From MWAR01 sp035388825 (GTDB lineage: Bacteria > Muiribacteriota > Ozemobacteria > Ozemobacterales > Ozemobacteraceae), in the NCBI GenBank assembly GCA_035388825.1, contig DAOOQQ010000007.1, positions 1 through 64,000 of the forward strand: 64,000 bases of DNA. Reading direction: 5' to 3'. Position 1 is the first letter of the stretch, and the number at the start of each line of letters is the position of its first letter. The notes beneath the pieces were generated by a model, which worked only from the letters and a program-made list of their open reading frames with translations, had not been told where the DNA came from and ran no database searches. Made by a program: the position numbers and the translations under genes. Shown one piece after another: positions 26,026-33,666 of the stretch.

Positions 26026-26045
26026 CCGTGAAATGCGTGTTACGC

Positions 26046-26216
26046 TTACAGGCTGAGCGCCTCGACGGGGCACACGGAAACGCAGGCGCCGCACTCGATG
26101 CAGCCGTCGCCCTTGTAGTTGGCCTTGCCGTCCTTGATTTCGAGAACTTCGACGGGGCAGGTGCCAACGCAGGCGCCACAACCGGTGCATTTGCTCTTGT
26201 CGACCTTGATAGCCAT
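26046..26216 (-). CDS. 2[4Fe-4S] ferredoxin (56 aa)
   Basis: This short gene encodes a 56-residue clostridial-type ferredoxin beginning MAIKVDKSKC. Two canonical cluster motifs are complete: CTGCGACVGTCPVE and CIECGACVSVCPVE. AAAAGGAG lies 9 bases before the ATG, and the frame ends TAA at 26046. It is a soluble low-potential electron carrier and the likely partner of NfnAB and of the hydrogenase-like complex in this window. It stands alone between the TPR gene and bioY. Confidence 0.95.
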   Translation of the reverse strand: MAIKVDKSKCTGCGACVGTCPVEVLEIKDGKANYKGDGCIECGACVSVCPVEALSL

Positions 26217-26302
26217 GAGAGAGAACTCCTTTTCCGAAGTTTTGCCTCGGTGGAGGCGGGGTCATGTTACCGCAGGATGCGGTCATTGTCAAAAGGCGTG
26301 GG

Positions 26303-26866
26303 CTACCGCCCGGGATCGGATACCGGCTGGCGTGGCGCAAGCATGGAAGCCAGGAAGACTTTCAGGAGATCCCCGGCGAGGAACGGGAGAACACCGTGCG
26401 TGAAGGCGCGTTCGAACCCGATGAACGCCGAGAGCCGGAGCAGGCCGAAGCCATAGATGGCGAGCATGCCGAGAAACATGGCGATCCCGCGAGGGAGCCG
26501 GATGCCCCCGATCCGCCTGCCGGACAAGCTGCCGACGATGGCCGCTGCGGCGATGAAGCCGATGAGATAGCCGCCGGTGGGGCCGAGAAGCTGATACAAC
26601 CCGAAGGAGCCGCCCGAGAACACGGGCAGCCCGGCAATACCGGCAGCCAGATAGAGCAGGATGGCACCGGTTCCCTGAACGGGCCCGAGAAGCGCAGCGA
26701 CATACAGCACGCCGAAGGTCTGTCCGGTGATGGGAACCGGCCGGAGAGGAATCTCGATGCCGGAGCAGAGGGCGATCAGGGCAGCCCCGGCGATGATGGG
26801 GAATAGGCGGCCGCGCGGGATGCTGAACGGCGCCAAGGGGGCTTCGAGAGTGGTGCTGGGTGTCAT
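26303..26866 (-). CDS. bioY: Biotin transporter BioY (ECF S-component)
   Basis: The 187-residue, six-helix membrane protein is of the BioY family. Characteristic segments include PITGQTFGVL, GIAGLPVFSGG and GPTGGYLIGF, which line the biotin site. GGGAG lies just before the ATG at 26866. No EcfA ATPase or EcfT gene is nearby, so it either shares a general ECF module encoded elsewhere or works alone, as reported for some BioY proteins. No biotin-operator or riboswitch was seen upstream. Confidence 0.9.
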   Translation of the reverse strand: MTPSTTLEAPLAPFSIPRGRLFPIIAGAALIALCSGIEIPLRPVPITGQTFGVLYVAALLGPVQGTGAILLYLAAGIAGLPVFSGGSFGLYQLLGPTGGYLIGFIAAAAIVGSLSGRRIGGIRLPRGIAMFLGMLAIYGFGLLRLSAFIGFERAFTHGVLPFLAGDLLKVFLASMLAPRQPVSDPGR

Positions 26867-27065
26867 GATGTCTCCCGGAGGTGAGATCGTCCCGGTGTGG
26901 GACGCTCGAGGATAGCACGACCGGGGGGCAAGGAAAAGAGATCGGGAGCAGGTGGCCGGGACGAAGATCCCGGGAAGTCACGGAGGTGAAGGATTCTTGG
27001 ACTTCTCACCGCCCGTGGTCTGGGCGGGCGCCTCCTGCCGGCATCTGCCCTGTCGAGGACGACGG

Positions 27066-27094
27066 TTGCGGTCCGGGACGTTCGTTGTTAGAAT
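27066..27094 (+). promoter_or_regulatory. Sigma-70-type promoter of the siroheme-protein gene
   Basis: TTGCGG (27066-27071) and TAGAAT (27089-27094) are 17 bp apart. Transcription should begin near 27101, about 70 bases before the ATG. The rest of the 305-bp divergent gap (26867-27171) shows no gene and no other clear signal. Confidence 0.6.
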
Positions 27095-27171
27095 CCTTGG
27101 TTCTGGTTCGGCGGTGTCGGGCTCTGGACAGCCCGAGGCGATCCGCGAAGGACCGACAAGGAGGAGTGACG

Positions 27172-27831
27172 ATGCTGCAGGATGGAGACAAAGGCGCGAT
27201 CATCCAGCGCGACAAGACGACCTACGCGATTGCCCCACATATCCCGTGCGGGATCGTGACGCCCCAGACCCTCAGGAAGTTTGCCGAGGTCGCCGAACGT
27301 TTCAAGATCCCGGCGCTCAAACTCACAAGCGCCGAGCGTATCACCCTCGTCGGCATCCGTGAAGAGGATGTGGATCCGGTCTGGAAGGCGCTCGCCATGG
27401 ATCCGGGGGCTGCCACCGGCCTCTGCATCCGCAGCGTGAAGACCTGCCCCGGGACGACCTTCTGCAAGCGGGGTCTCCAGGACAGCCTCTCGCTGGGCAT
27501 GGAGCTCGATCGGCTGTATCACGGGATGCCGCTGCCCGGAAAGTTCAAGATCGGCGTCAGCGGCTGCCCGAACCAGTGTGCCGAGACGTGCATCAAGGAT
27601 CTGGGCTTCGTGGGGATGCCGAAGGGGTGGCGGGTCGTGGTCGGGGGGAACGGCGGCGCCGTTCCGCGGCTGTCGAAGGAGCTGGTGCGCGATCTCGACC
27701 AGGCGGCCGCGCTCGACGTGGCCCGCAAGGTGATCGAATGGTTCAGGACGAACGCCCGCCCGCATCAGCGGCTCGGGATGATCCTCGAAAAGAAGGACAT
27801 CGCAACCTTCCGCACCGAACTCCTCGGCTGA
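27172..27831 (+). CDS. Small assimilatory-type sulfite reductase-like siroheme/[4Fe-4S] protein
   Basis: The 219-residue protein carries one nitrite/sulfite reductase ferredoxin-like half domain and the siroheme-[4Fe-4S] ligand pattern: CPGTTFC followed about 40 residues later by SGCPNQCAE. The length matches the low-molecular-weight assimilatory-type sulfite reductase known from Desulfovibrio vulgaris (about 218 residues), rather than the roughly 570-residue CysI or the DsrAB subunits. The ATG at 27172 has GGAGG 7 bases upstream; the frame extends upstream but without support. It is monocistronic, and no siroheme synthesis or sulfate activation genes are nearby. Nitrite reduction or a siroheme-binding role remains possible. 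Confidence 0.85.
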   Translation: MLQDGDKGAIIQRDKTTYAIAPHIPCGIVTPQTLRKFAEVAERFKIPALKLTSAERITLVGIREEDVDPVWKALAMDPGAATGLCIRSVKTCPGTTFCKRGLQDSLSLGMELDRLYHGMPLPGKFKIGVSGCPNQCAETCIKDLGFVGMPKGWRVVVGGNGGAVPRLSKELVRDLDQAAALDVARKVIEWFRTNARPHQRLGMILEKKDIATFRTELLG

Positions 27832-27843
27832 CCGTACGAAGGA

Positions 27844-27945
27844 TTATCCGCAGATGACGCAGATGAACACAGATATTCCGGAAAACTCTCAGAAAAGGGA
27901 GAGAGATGTCCAGGATATCTGCGTCATCTGCGCCATCTGTGGATC
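27844..27945. repeat. Imperfect palindromic repeat between converging genes
   Basis: Two arms (about 27844-27875 and 27915-27945) built from the phrase GCAGATGACGCAGATG and its complement form a large imperfect hairpin. The type is of the widespread intergenic family containing ATCTGCGTCATCTGTGG. It lies between the siroheme-protein gene and the converging POT transporter gene and may also serve as their terminator. Confidence 0.65.
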
Positions 27946-27950
27946 ATTGT

Positions 27951-29261
27951 TCAGGCTTTGACCGAGGCAGGAGCCTGCTCGGGGTTCCGGTCGGTCACAT
28001 ATTTGAAGATATACAGAGCGACGGCCGAGACGAAGCCGATGGCCAGGAAGACGAACCAGATGTTGTGGGCGTTGGCGTAGACGGCCGCCTTTTCCGCCGC
28101 CGAGATCCCCGCCGGCAGCGTCTTCGGATCGGGGCAGTAGGCGTCGAGCAGGAAGCCCGAGAGAATGAAGCCGGCCAGCGCCGAGAAGAACGAGTGCAGG
28201 TGGCTGAAGCCGAGATACACTCCTTCCTGGCCCTTCGGGGCCTGGAACGAGAAATACTCGAGGAAGCGCGGCGAGATGAAACACTCGGCCAGGCCCTGGA
28301 TCGCGATTCCCAGGATCATCATCACGGTCACGGGGTGCATGCCGAACACGCCCGACTCGAGCCACTGCGAGCTGGCCATGGCGAGCGCCGAGAAGGGCAT
28401 CAGCATCATGCCCACCAGCATCGAGGAGACGGCCGCGAACCGCTTCATCAGCTGGGTGATGGGCACGACGAACAACACCACGACGAACGGGTTGACGTTG
28501 GCCAGCCACTCCGGCTTCGCGGTGTCGCCGATCAGGCGAATGACGTATTTGGGCATCGTCGCGTACATCTGCTGCTGGATGATCCAGAAGCCGGCGACGA
28601 TCAGCGTCAGGGCCATCAGCCGCGGCGAGAGGAAGATCGCCTTGAGCGAGGTGAACACGTCGCCGACCGACTTGTCGGATTTGGCTTCGTTCTCGACGCT
28701 CTTGAACAGGAAGATCGCGAACAGCAGCGCGAGGAACGACATGCCGGCCGAGAAGAAGTTGACGTACTCGAGACCCATGCCCTGGCGCACATAGGGCACG
28801 ACGGTCTTGCCGCCGAACGCGCCCAGGTTCACGACCCAGTAGAACAGCGAGTAGGCCCGGGCGCGGTTGGCCTCGTTCGTCGTTTTGGCGACGGTGCCGG
28901 TGATCAGCGGCTTGATGAACGAGCCGCCCAACATGAGGATCCCGAGGATGCCGATCACGGCGAGCTTGCCGTGGAAAAAGCCCAGAAGGGTGTAGCCGAT
29001 GGTCAGCAGGGTGAACGCGAGGATCATACCGTTGCGGAACCCGATCTTGTCGCAGAACGCGCCGACGAAGGGTGGCAAAAGATAGAGGAACGCATAGAAC
29101 ACGCCGGCCACGACGCCCGTTTCCTTGTCGGAGAAGCCGACGATGTCGGTCAAAAACAGGGTGAGGACGATGAAAAAGCCGTAGTAGGCGGCGCGCTCGC
29201 ACAGCTCCATGAAGTTGGCGAGCCAGAACTCCTTCGGGAATTTCCAGGTTTCAGCAGACAT
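27951..29261 (-). CDS. Proton-dependent oligopeptide transporter (POT/PTR family MFS)
   Basis: This 436-residue, roughly 12-helix transporter has the proton-coupling ExxER motif of POT carriers in helix 1 (ELCERAAYYG) and a typical GGSFIKPLITGT segment. It imports di- or tripeptides or related compounds with protons. The start at 29261 has AAAGGA just upstream; the longer frame starting at 29345 lacks such a site. It is monocistronic. No peptidase gene is adjacent. Substrate specificity is not readable. Confidence 0.88.
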   Translation of the reverse strand: MSAETWKFPKEFWLANFMELCERAAYYGFFIVLTLFLTDIVGFSDKETGVVAGVFYAFLYLLPPFVGAFCDKIGFRNGMILAFTLLTIGYTLLGFFHGKLAVIGILGILMLGGSFIKPLITGTVAKTTNEANRARAYSLFYWVVNLGAFGGKTVVPYVRQGMGLEYVNFFSAGMSFLALLFAIFLFKSVENEAKSDKSVGDVFTSLKAIFLSPRLMALTLIVAGFWIIQQQMYATMPKYVIRLIGDTAKPEWLANVNPFVVVLFVVPITQLMKRFAAVSSMLVGMMLMPFSALAMASSQWLESGVFGMHPVTVMMILGIAIQGLAECFISPRFLEYFSFQAPKGQEGVYLGFSHLHSFFSALAGFILSGFLLDAYCPDPKTLPAGISAAEKAAVYANAHNIWFVFLAIGFVSAVALYIFKYVTDRNPEQAPASVKA

Positions 29262-29300
29262 GACGGTTCCTTTCCATGGTTGGGAAATCTGTTGCGGATG

Positions 29301-29309
29301 ACTATAGCA
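29301..29309 (-). promoter_or_regulatory. Extended -10 promoter of the POT gene
   Basis: The minus strand reads TGC-TATAGT (29301-29309), an extended -10 element without a convincing -35. The 40-base leader then contains the SD. Confidence 0.45.
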
Positions 29310-29410
29310 CACCTTCGTTCGTCGAGCCCCTTCCGGCAGCGTCACGGGGCAGGGTCTGCCGTGGACGCCGGGGCCTTGACCGCGGGACCGAAGCCGCTTA
29401 GAGTGGATAC

Positions 29411-30436
29411 ATGGATCCCGTCACACACACCCTGATGAGCGCGACGATCGCGCGTGCCGCCTTTCCCGCCCTTTCGGGCGCCCGGGGTCTGCTGCTGAGC
29501 GTCATTGCCGGCACCTTCCCGGATGCCGATGTCCTGTTCCGGAGCCTGGGCGATGGCCCACTCGACGGCATGCTGCTCCACCGCCACTTCACCCACAGCG
29601 TTTTCGTCGCCCCGCTCGGGGCGCTCGTCGCGATCCTGCCGTTCTTCTTCTGGAAGGAGGATCGCGAGCGGTGGCGAAGCCTCTGGTTCGCCTCTGCCGT
29701 GATCTATCTCGGCCATCTGTTCGTCGATTATTGCACCAGCTATGGAACGCTGCTGCTCTGGCCCTTGACCGACCGTCGCTTTGCCATCGACATCGTGTCG
29801 ATCTGCGACCCGATGCTGCTGGCGCTCTTTTTCGCCGCGCTGGTCTGGAGTTTCCGGCCGGCCCGGCCGCTCGCCGCTGCCGTCGGGCTGGTGTTCGCCG
29901 TCGCCTGGCTCACCCTCGGCTGGCATCAGCGCGACCGGGCTCTCGAACTCCAGCAGAAACTCGCGAAGGAACGCGGCCATGTGATCGAGCACGGCCGGAC
30001 GACGCCGATGCTGTTCAGCATCACTCGCTGGCGGTCGATCTACCGCGCCGGCGACACCCTCGTTGCAGACGAGATCCAAACGCCGTTCATCGGGGCCGCG
30101 GTGAACGGGGAAACCGCATCCGTGCCGCTGTTCACCCTGCCTCCGCAGGATGATCCGTCGTTCGACGAGCGCATGCGGGCCGACGTCGGAAAATTCTCGG
30201 CCTTCGCCGACGGCTTCGTTGCGTTCGCCCCCGACCACGATGATGTCATCAGCGACATGCGGTATTCGCTCCGCGCCGGAGCGTTCAAGCCGCTCTGGGG
30301 CATCCGGCCCAGGCCCGGGCAGCCCGCCGAGTTCATCCGGACCGGCGTCTCCCCGCTCAAGACGGTCGAAGAGATGAGCCGCACCAGGCCGACGGTGCCC
30401 TCCGGACCGGGGCACCACGCGAAGCCGAAACCCTGA
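29411..30436 (+). CDS. YdjM-type membrane-bound metal-dependent hydrolase (DUF457)
   Basis: The 341-residue protein starts with the DUF457 signature DPVTHTL and continues with DADVL, HRHFTHS and GHLFVDYCTSYGT, the His/Asp residues of a putative metal site near the membrane. Several hydrophobic helices occupy residues 25-185. The C-terminal 150 residues are a soluble domain without a name. The family is annotated as inner-membrane metal-dependent hydrolases, but the substrate is unknown. The SD before the ATG is weak. It converges on the epimerase gene with only 30 bases between. Confidence 0.8.
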   Translation: MDPVTHTLMSATIARAAFPALSGARGLLLSVIAGTFPDADVLFRSLGDGPLDGMLLHRHFTHSVFVAPLGALVAILPFFFWKEDRERWRSLWFASAVIYLGHLFVDYCTSYGTLLLWPLTDRRFAIDIVSICDPMLLALFFAALVWSFRPARPLAAAVGLVFAVAWLTLGWHQRDRALELQQKLAKERGHVIEHGRTTPMLFSITRWRSIYRAGDTLVADEIQTPFIGAAVNGETASVPLFTLPPQDDPSFDERMRADVGKFSAFADGFVAFAPDHDDVISDMRYSLRAGAFKPLWGIRPRPGQPAEFIRTGVSPLKTVEEMSRTRPTVPSGPGHHAKPKP

Positions 30437-30466
30437 GCGCCCGTTCCGGCAAGGGCGGCCGCGCGG

Positions 30467-31480
30467 TCAGCGCTTCAGGAGCTTCTGCCACGAAGGCGGC
30501 AGGTTTTTCTCGATCTCGACCCCTTCGAACGGCTTGCCCGTCCGTGCACCCGCCCGCTTTGCCCACGCGGCCATGCCGGCGAGCCCGTCCTCGAGCCTGA
30601 CGGGCTCCGTCGTGATGCCGAATACGCGGCGCGCCTTCTCGTGCGAGGCATACGCATGGACGACCTCGTTGCGGGCGGGCAGATGCCCCACTTCGCCGTG
30701 CAAGCCCATGGCCGCCATCACGGCGCCGGCCAGCTCGTTTACCGAAACGGGGCGGTCGGCGCCGATGTTGAACACCTGGTTCCGGGCCATGGGGATATCT
30801 ATACTATTCGCTATGATGGGTGCGACGTCGTCGATATGGCTGAAGGCGCGGGTCTGGGTGCCGTCTCCGAACACCGTCAGCGGCTTCCCCTGCATGAGCT
30901 GGTTCATGAAGATACCGATCACGTTCCGGTAGGGATCCCCGAGGTTCTGGTTGGGGCCGTACACGTTGTGCGGCCGGAACACGATCCAGTCGAGGCCGAA
31001 CATCTCGTGGGCCGCCCGCAGATCCAGTTCGACGGCGTATTTGGAAATGCCGTACGGGTCTTCGGGCTGCGGCGTCAGCTCCTCGGTCATCGGGAGCTGG
31101 TTGCGCCCGTAGACGGCGATCGAGCTGGTGAAGACGAAGGTTTTCACCTGGTGCCGCACCGCCGCGTTGATCAGCGTGACGCTGGCGAGCAGATTGTTGG
31201 TATAGTTGAAACTACGGATGAAATGGGACAGGCCTTCGGCGGCATAGGCCGCCAGATGGAACACCTGATCGAACCGGTGCTCCTCGAACAGCCGCTCGAT
31301 TAGCCCCGAGTCTCCGGCATCACCCGCGACGAACCGCGCGCCCTGGGGCACGTTGTCGGGGAACCCGCCCGAGAGATCGTCGACGACCACCACCCGGTGC
31401 CCGGCCCCGACCAGATGCCGCGCGACATGGGAGCCGATGAAACCGGCACCGCCGGTGACGAGAACCGATTGGGACACCAT
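30467..31480 (-). CDS. NAD-dependent sugar-nucleotide epimerase/dehydratase (GalE-like)
   Basis: This 337-residue extended short-chain dehydrogenase has the NAD site TGGAGFIGSH at residues 9-18 and the catalytic YGISK (YxxxK) with upstream Ser/Thr (FVFTSSIAVYG). Substrate-domain motifs include RPHNVYGPNQ and FGDGTQTRAFSHIDDV. It would epimerise or modify a UDP- or dTDP-sugar for surface polysaccharide or galactose metabolism. It lies 18 bases after the small helical gene and is probably co-transcribed with it. UDP-glucose 4-epimerase is the closest guess, but the exact sugar is not certain. Confidence 0.88.
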   Translation of the reverse strand: MVSQSVLVTGGAGFIGSHVARHLVGAGHRVVVVDDLSGGFPDNVPQGARFVAGDAGDSGLIERLFEEHRFDQVFHLAAYAAEGLSHFIRSFNYTNNLLASVTLINAAVRHQVKTFVFTSSIAVYGRNQLPMTEELTPQPEDPYGISKYAVELDLRAAHEMFGLDWIVFRPHNVYGPNQNLGDPYRNVIGIFMNQLMQGKPLTVFGDGTQTRAFSHIDDVAPIIANSIDIPMARNQVFNIGADRPVSVNELAGAVMAAMGLHGEVGHLPARNEVVHAYASHEKARRVFGITTEPVRLEDGLAGMAAWAKRAGARTGKPFEGVEIEKNLPPSWQKLLKR

Positions 31481-31498
31481 GGTGATCCTCCTCTTCCC

Positions 31499-31735
31499 TC
31501 AGCTCGGGCAGAACTCTTCGAAGCATTCCCGGATCAGCGCGATCCGTCGGACGATGCGGTCCATTTCCTGGATCAGCTCGTCGTTGTCGGGATTGTAGGC
31601 GGGGTCGGCGAGGATCTCCTCGCGCCGCTTGTCGAGCAGATCATACAACGCGTGCAGCTGGCGGCACAGGATCTCGGCCGAGTAGCCGCTCTTGGGGCCC
31701 GTCTGAATGGGCTTTTTCGGTATTGCGTTCGGCAT
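31499..31735 (-). CDS. Small helical protein (78 aa), unknown
   Basis: This small, mostly helical protein is rich in Leu, Arg, Glu and Asp (pattern LHALYDLLDKRREEIL..DELIQEMDRIVRR), with a basic, Pro-containing N-terminus. It has no membrane segment and no known motif. The start at 31735 is favoured by GGAGGAAGG immediately upstream. It is the first gene of a two-gene operon with the epimerase. A helix-bundle adaptor is a guess only. Confidence 0.65.
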   Translation of the reverse strand: MPNAIPKKPIQTGPKSGYSAEILCRQLHALYDLLDKRREEILADPAYNPDNDELIQEMDRIVRRIALIRECFEEFCPS

Positions 31736-31772
31736 GCCTTCCTCCAATACGTGAGGGATGCGGTTCGATCCG

Positions 31773-31781
31773 AGTATAGCA
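31773..31781 (-). promoter_or_regulatory. Extended -10 promoter of the small-protein/epimerase operon
   Basis: The minus strand reads TGC-TATACT (31773-31781), an extended -10 very similar to the one before the POT gene. No good -35 is visible, because the upstream DNA is the terminator of the preceding operon. Confidence 0.45.
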
Positions 31782-31790
31782 CGTTCGACA

Positions 31791-31822
31791 CAACACCCCG
31801 GAACCGATGTTCCGGGGTGTTG
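31791..31822 (-). terminator. Hairpin terminator of the ECF sigma operon
   Basis: A perfect 14-bp stem (31791-31804 with 31809-31822, loop CGAT) lies 20 bases past the TPR gene stop. The T-tract is poor. Confidence 0.55.
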
Positions 31823-31841
31823 GCTGCGAAATTGGATCAGA

Positions 31842-32471
31842 TCACTTCTTGGGGGCGGTCAGCGCACCCGAGTTGAGCTCGATGACCCGCTGGAACGCCT
31901 TTTCGGCCTCGGCGGTCTTGCCGGCCTTGCGCAACATATTCCCGAGCTGGAGCATCATGCGGGAAGCGACTTCGGGGTTTTCCGCCTTCGTTTTTTCGAC
32001 GCCTTCGTTCAGGATCGCTTCGGCTTCGGCGGTCTTGCCCTTCTCGAGGTAGATCTCGCCGATCTCGTTGTAGACGCGGCCGATCTGGTCGGCGACGCGG
32101 CGCTTCATATCGGGATCCGTGACCGAGGCGTGCAGATCGAGAATCTTCTTGAGCTGGGCCACGGCTTCATCCGTCTTGCCCTGCTCGCGATACAGGTTGG
32201 CGAGGTTCTTGTAGGCCTCGGCGGTCGTGCGCATCGCGGCCATCTTCTTCATTTCCTCGGGATCGATCTTCCGGCCGCGGGGACCCATGCCGGGACCGCC
32301 CGGGCCCATCCGGCCGCCAGGCCCCATCCCCGGTCCGCCGGGGCCCATCATCTCGGGCGGCGCGTCACCCGGCTGGGGTTCGGACGGAGGCTCCTGCGTC
32401 CAGGCGGCACCGCCGAACGCGAGCGTCAGCAAGAGAACGAAGCAGGCTATCCACGTGAATGATCTTCCCAT
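31842..32471 (-). CDS. Secreted TPR protein with Gly/Pro/Met-rich linker
   Basis: The 209-residue protein has a signal peptide (about 1-25), then a low-complexity Met-Gly-Pro-rich stretch (about 40-66). Three to four TPR units follow from about 83 (AYKNLANLYREQGKTDEAVAQ-type repeats). AAGGAGG precedes the ATG, which lies inside the end of the anti-sigma gene (25-base overlap). It is therefore the third gene of the sigma / anti-sigma operon and might take part in signal detection or be a regulated output. Partner unknown. Confidence 0.7.
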   Translation of the reverse strand: MGRSFTWIACFVLLLTLAFGGAAWTQEPPSEPQPGDAPPEMMGPGGPGMGPGGRMGPGGPGMGPRGRKIDPEEMKKMAAMRTTAEAYKNLANLYREQGKTDEAVAQLKKILDLHASVTDPDMKRRVADQIGRVYNEIGEIYLEKGKTAEAEAILNEGVEKTKAENPEVASRMMLQLGNMLRKAGKTAEAEKAFQRVIELNSGALTAPKK

Positions 32472-33016
32472 AACTCCTCCTTGTCGTTTTCATCCTCGAT
32501 GAATGAGAATGATGAATCCTGGTCGAGAAACGTCCATGAGTGAGAGTCGTCGGTTTCGGTTCTGGTTACGAACGAGTATTCCTGGGCCGGTTCGAGAAAG
32601 CTGAAGGGCGCCCCGGGCTTCTCCTCGGGAAGCAGGAACGACAGGGTCTCCACCGCCGGTGTGGGAATCGGCCGCGCGGGCTGGGGAATACCGCGAACGG
32701 TGAGCAGATACAGCGCGAAGGCGGCGGCGACACCCGTCAGAAGCAGCGAAAGCCGGTGAAAGAGGGTGGAGCCGGGAGCGGTCGGCGTGGGCATGCGGAC
32801 ATCGACACCTGTAGGAAGGGCTTCCCAGAATGCGGGTCGAAGGCCGGACGGCGGGGTGGCGATTTCCCGGTCGAGCCAGCCGAGGCAGTCGGGGCAGGTC
32901 GCGAGATGCTCGAGGGTTGCGGCATCGGGTTCCGGCTGGACCGCGCCATCCGGACGCCGCCGGCCCACTTCCGTCGGTTCGAGCCGTTGGCGGAACACCG
33001 CACAGGTGATGGTCAT
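32447..33016 (-). CDS. Zinc-finger-type transmembrane anti-sigma factor
   Basis: The 189-residue protein has an HxxxCxxC motif (His37, Cys41, Cys44 in EHLATCPDC) typical of ZAS anti-sigma domains that clamp ECF sigma factors. One membrane helix follows (about 86-106), and then a Pro/Phe/acidic periplasmic region. The ATG at 33016 overlaps the sigma-factor stop (ATGA) and has AAAGGAGG 7 bases upstream, so the pair is translationally coupled at near 1:1. The signal would act on the periplasmic tail, by proteolysis or conformational change. Confidence 0.82.
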   Translation of the reverse strand: MTITCAVFRQRLEPTEVGRRRPDGAVQPEPDAATLEHLATCPDCLGWLDREIATPPSGLRPAFWEALPTGVDVRMPTPTAPGSTLFHRLSLLLTGVAAAFALYLLTVRGIPQPARPIPTPAVETLSFLLPEEKPGAPFSFLEPAQEYSFVTRTETDDSHSWTFLDQDSSFSFIEDENDKEELWEDHSRG

Positions 33017-33564
33017 GACGCAACCTCCTTTTGCCGGGCTTCGTCTGCCCGAGGCCACAGGCCGGCGAATTTTATCCTGGCCCGATACAGCAGGATCTTG
33101 ACGTTGTTTGCGGTGATCGAGAGGACATCGGCGATCTCGGCACAGCTCAGGTCGTCCCAGTAGGCCATGATCAGGATTGCCCGATCCCGCTCCGGCAGCC
33201 GGTCGAGGACGGCCCGCACGTCGAGGCGGGCCTCGAGATCTGCGTGAGCCGAGTCGCACGCCGGGAGATCTTCCGGAAGCTCCGTCGAGCCCCCGCCACG
33301 CAGGTGCCGTTCCCGGACACGGAGCACCTCGTGGTAGGCGATCCGGTACAGCCACGTTTTCAGCCGGCTGTCCCCGCGGAACTCCCGGATCGAACGGAAG
33401 GCTGCGGCAAACGTCTCCTGAACGGCGTCTTCGGCGAGTGCCCGGTCCCTCAGCATGCGGAAGGCGAGGGTGTGAATGTACCGGCCGTAGGCTTCCCAGA
33501 TGCTGCGGAACCCTTCCGGCCGGCCCTGCCGGGCCAGTGCGACCCGCTCACCGTCGTTCATCAT
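33013..33564 (-). CDS. ECF-type RNA polymerase sigma factor
   Basis: The 183-residue protein has sigma region 2 (IWEAYGRYIHTLAFRMLRD..AEDAVQETF, then RLKTWLYRIAYHEVL) and region 4 (LPERDRAILIMAYWDDLSCAEIADVLSITANNVKILLYRAR, given here as a region rather than as a motif). The usual linker lies between them. It is held inactive by the coupled anti-sigma protein and probably activates its own operon. There is no SD before the ATG, and the predicted -10 lies only five bases upstream, so the mRNA may be leaderless. The regulon is not visible here. Confidence 0.9.
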   Translation of the reverse strand: MMNDGERVALARQGRPEGFRSIWEAYGRYIHTLAFRMLRDRALAEDAVQETFAAAFRSIREFRGDSRLKTWLYRIAYHEVLRVRERHLRGGGSTELPEDLPACDSAHADLEARLDVRAVLDRLPERDRAILIMAYWDDLSCAEIADVLSITANNVKILLYRARIKFAGLWPRADEARQKEVAS

Positions 33565-33569
33565 CGAGT

Positions 33570-33599
33570 ATGATACGACGGGGCGTCGGGCGGTTACAA
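33570..33599 (-). promoter_or_regulatory. Promoter of the ECF operon, predicted leaderless
   Basis: On the minus strand TTGTAA (33594-33599) and TATCAT (33570-33575) are 18 bp apart. The -10 ends five bases before the ATG, so transcription would start at or next to the start codon. Confidence 0.5.
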
Positions 33600-33616
33600 A
33601 AATATCTTGTGATATA

Positions 33617-33646
33617 AGAAAAATCCGCCGCGGGTCGCGGCGGATT
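33617..33646 (-). terminator. Intrinsic terminator of murB
   Basis: An 11-bp stem (33622-33632 with 33636-33646, 3-base loop) is followed on the minus strand by TTTTTCTTAT. It lies about 20 bases after the murB stop. Confidence 0.82.
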
Positions 33647-33666
33647 CAGCGGATACGAAGCGGGGA

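Noticed and set aside
30794..30816. AT-rich patch read as an internal promoter
   Set aside because: It encodes normal residues of the epimerase and no gene starts downstream on either strand at a fitting distance. It is listed instead among the AT-rich codon islands.
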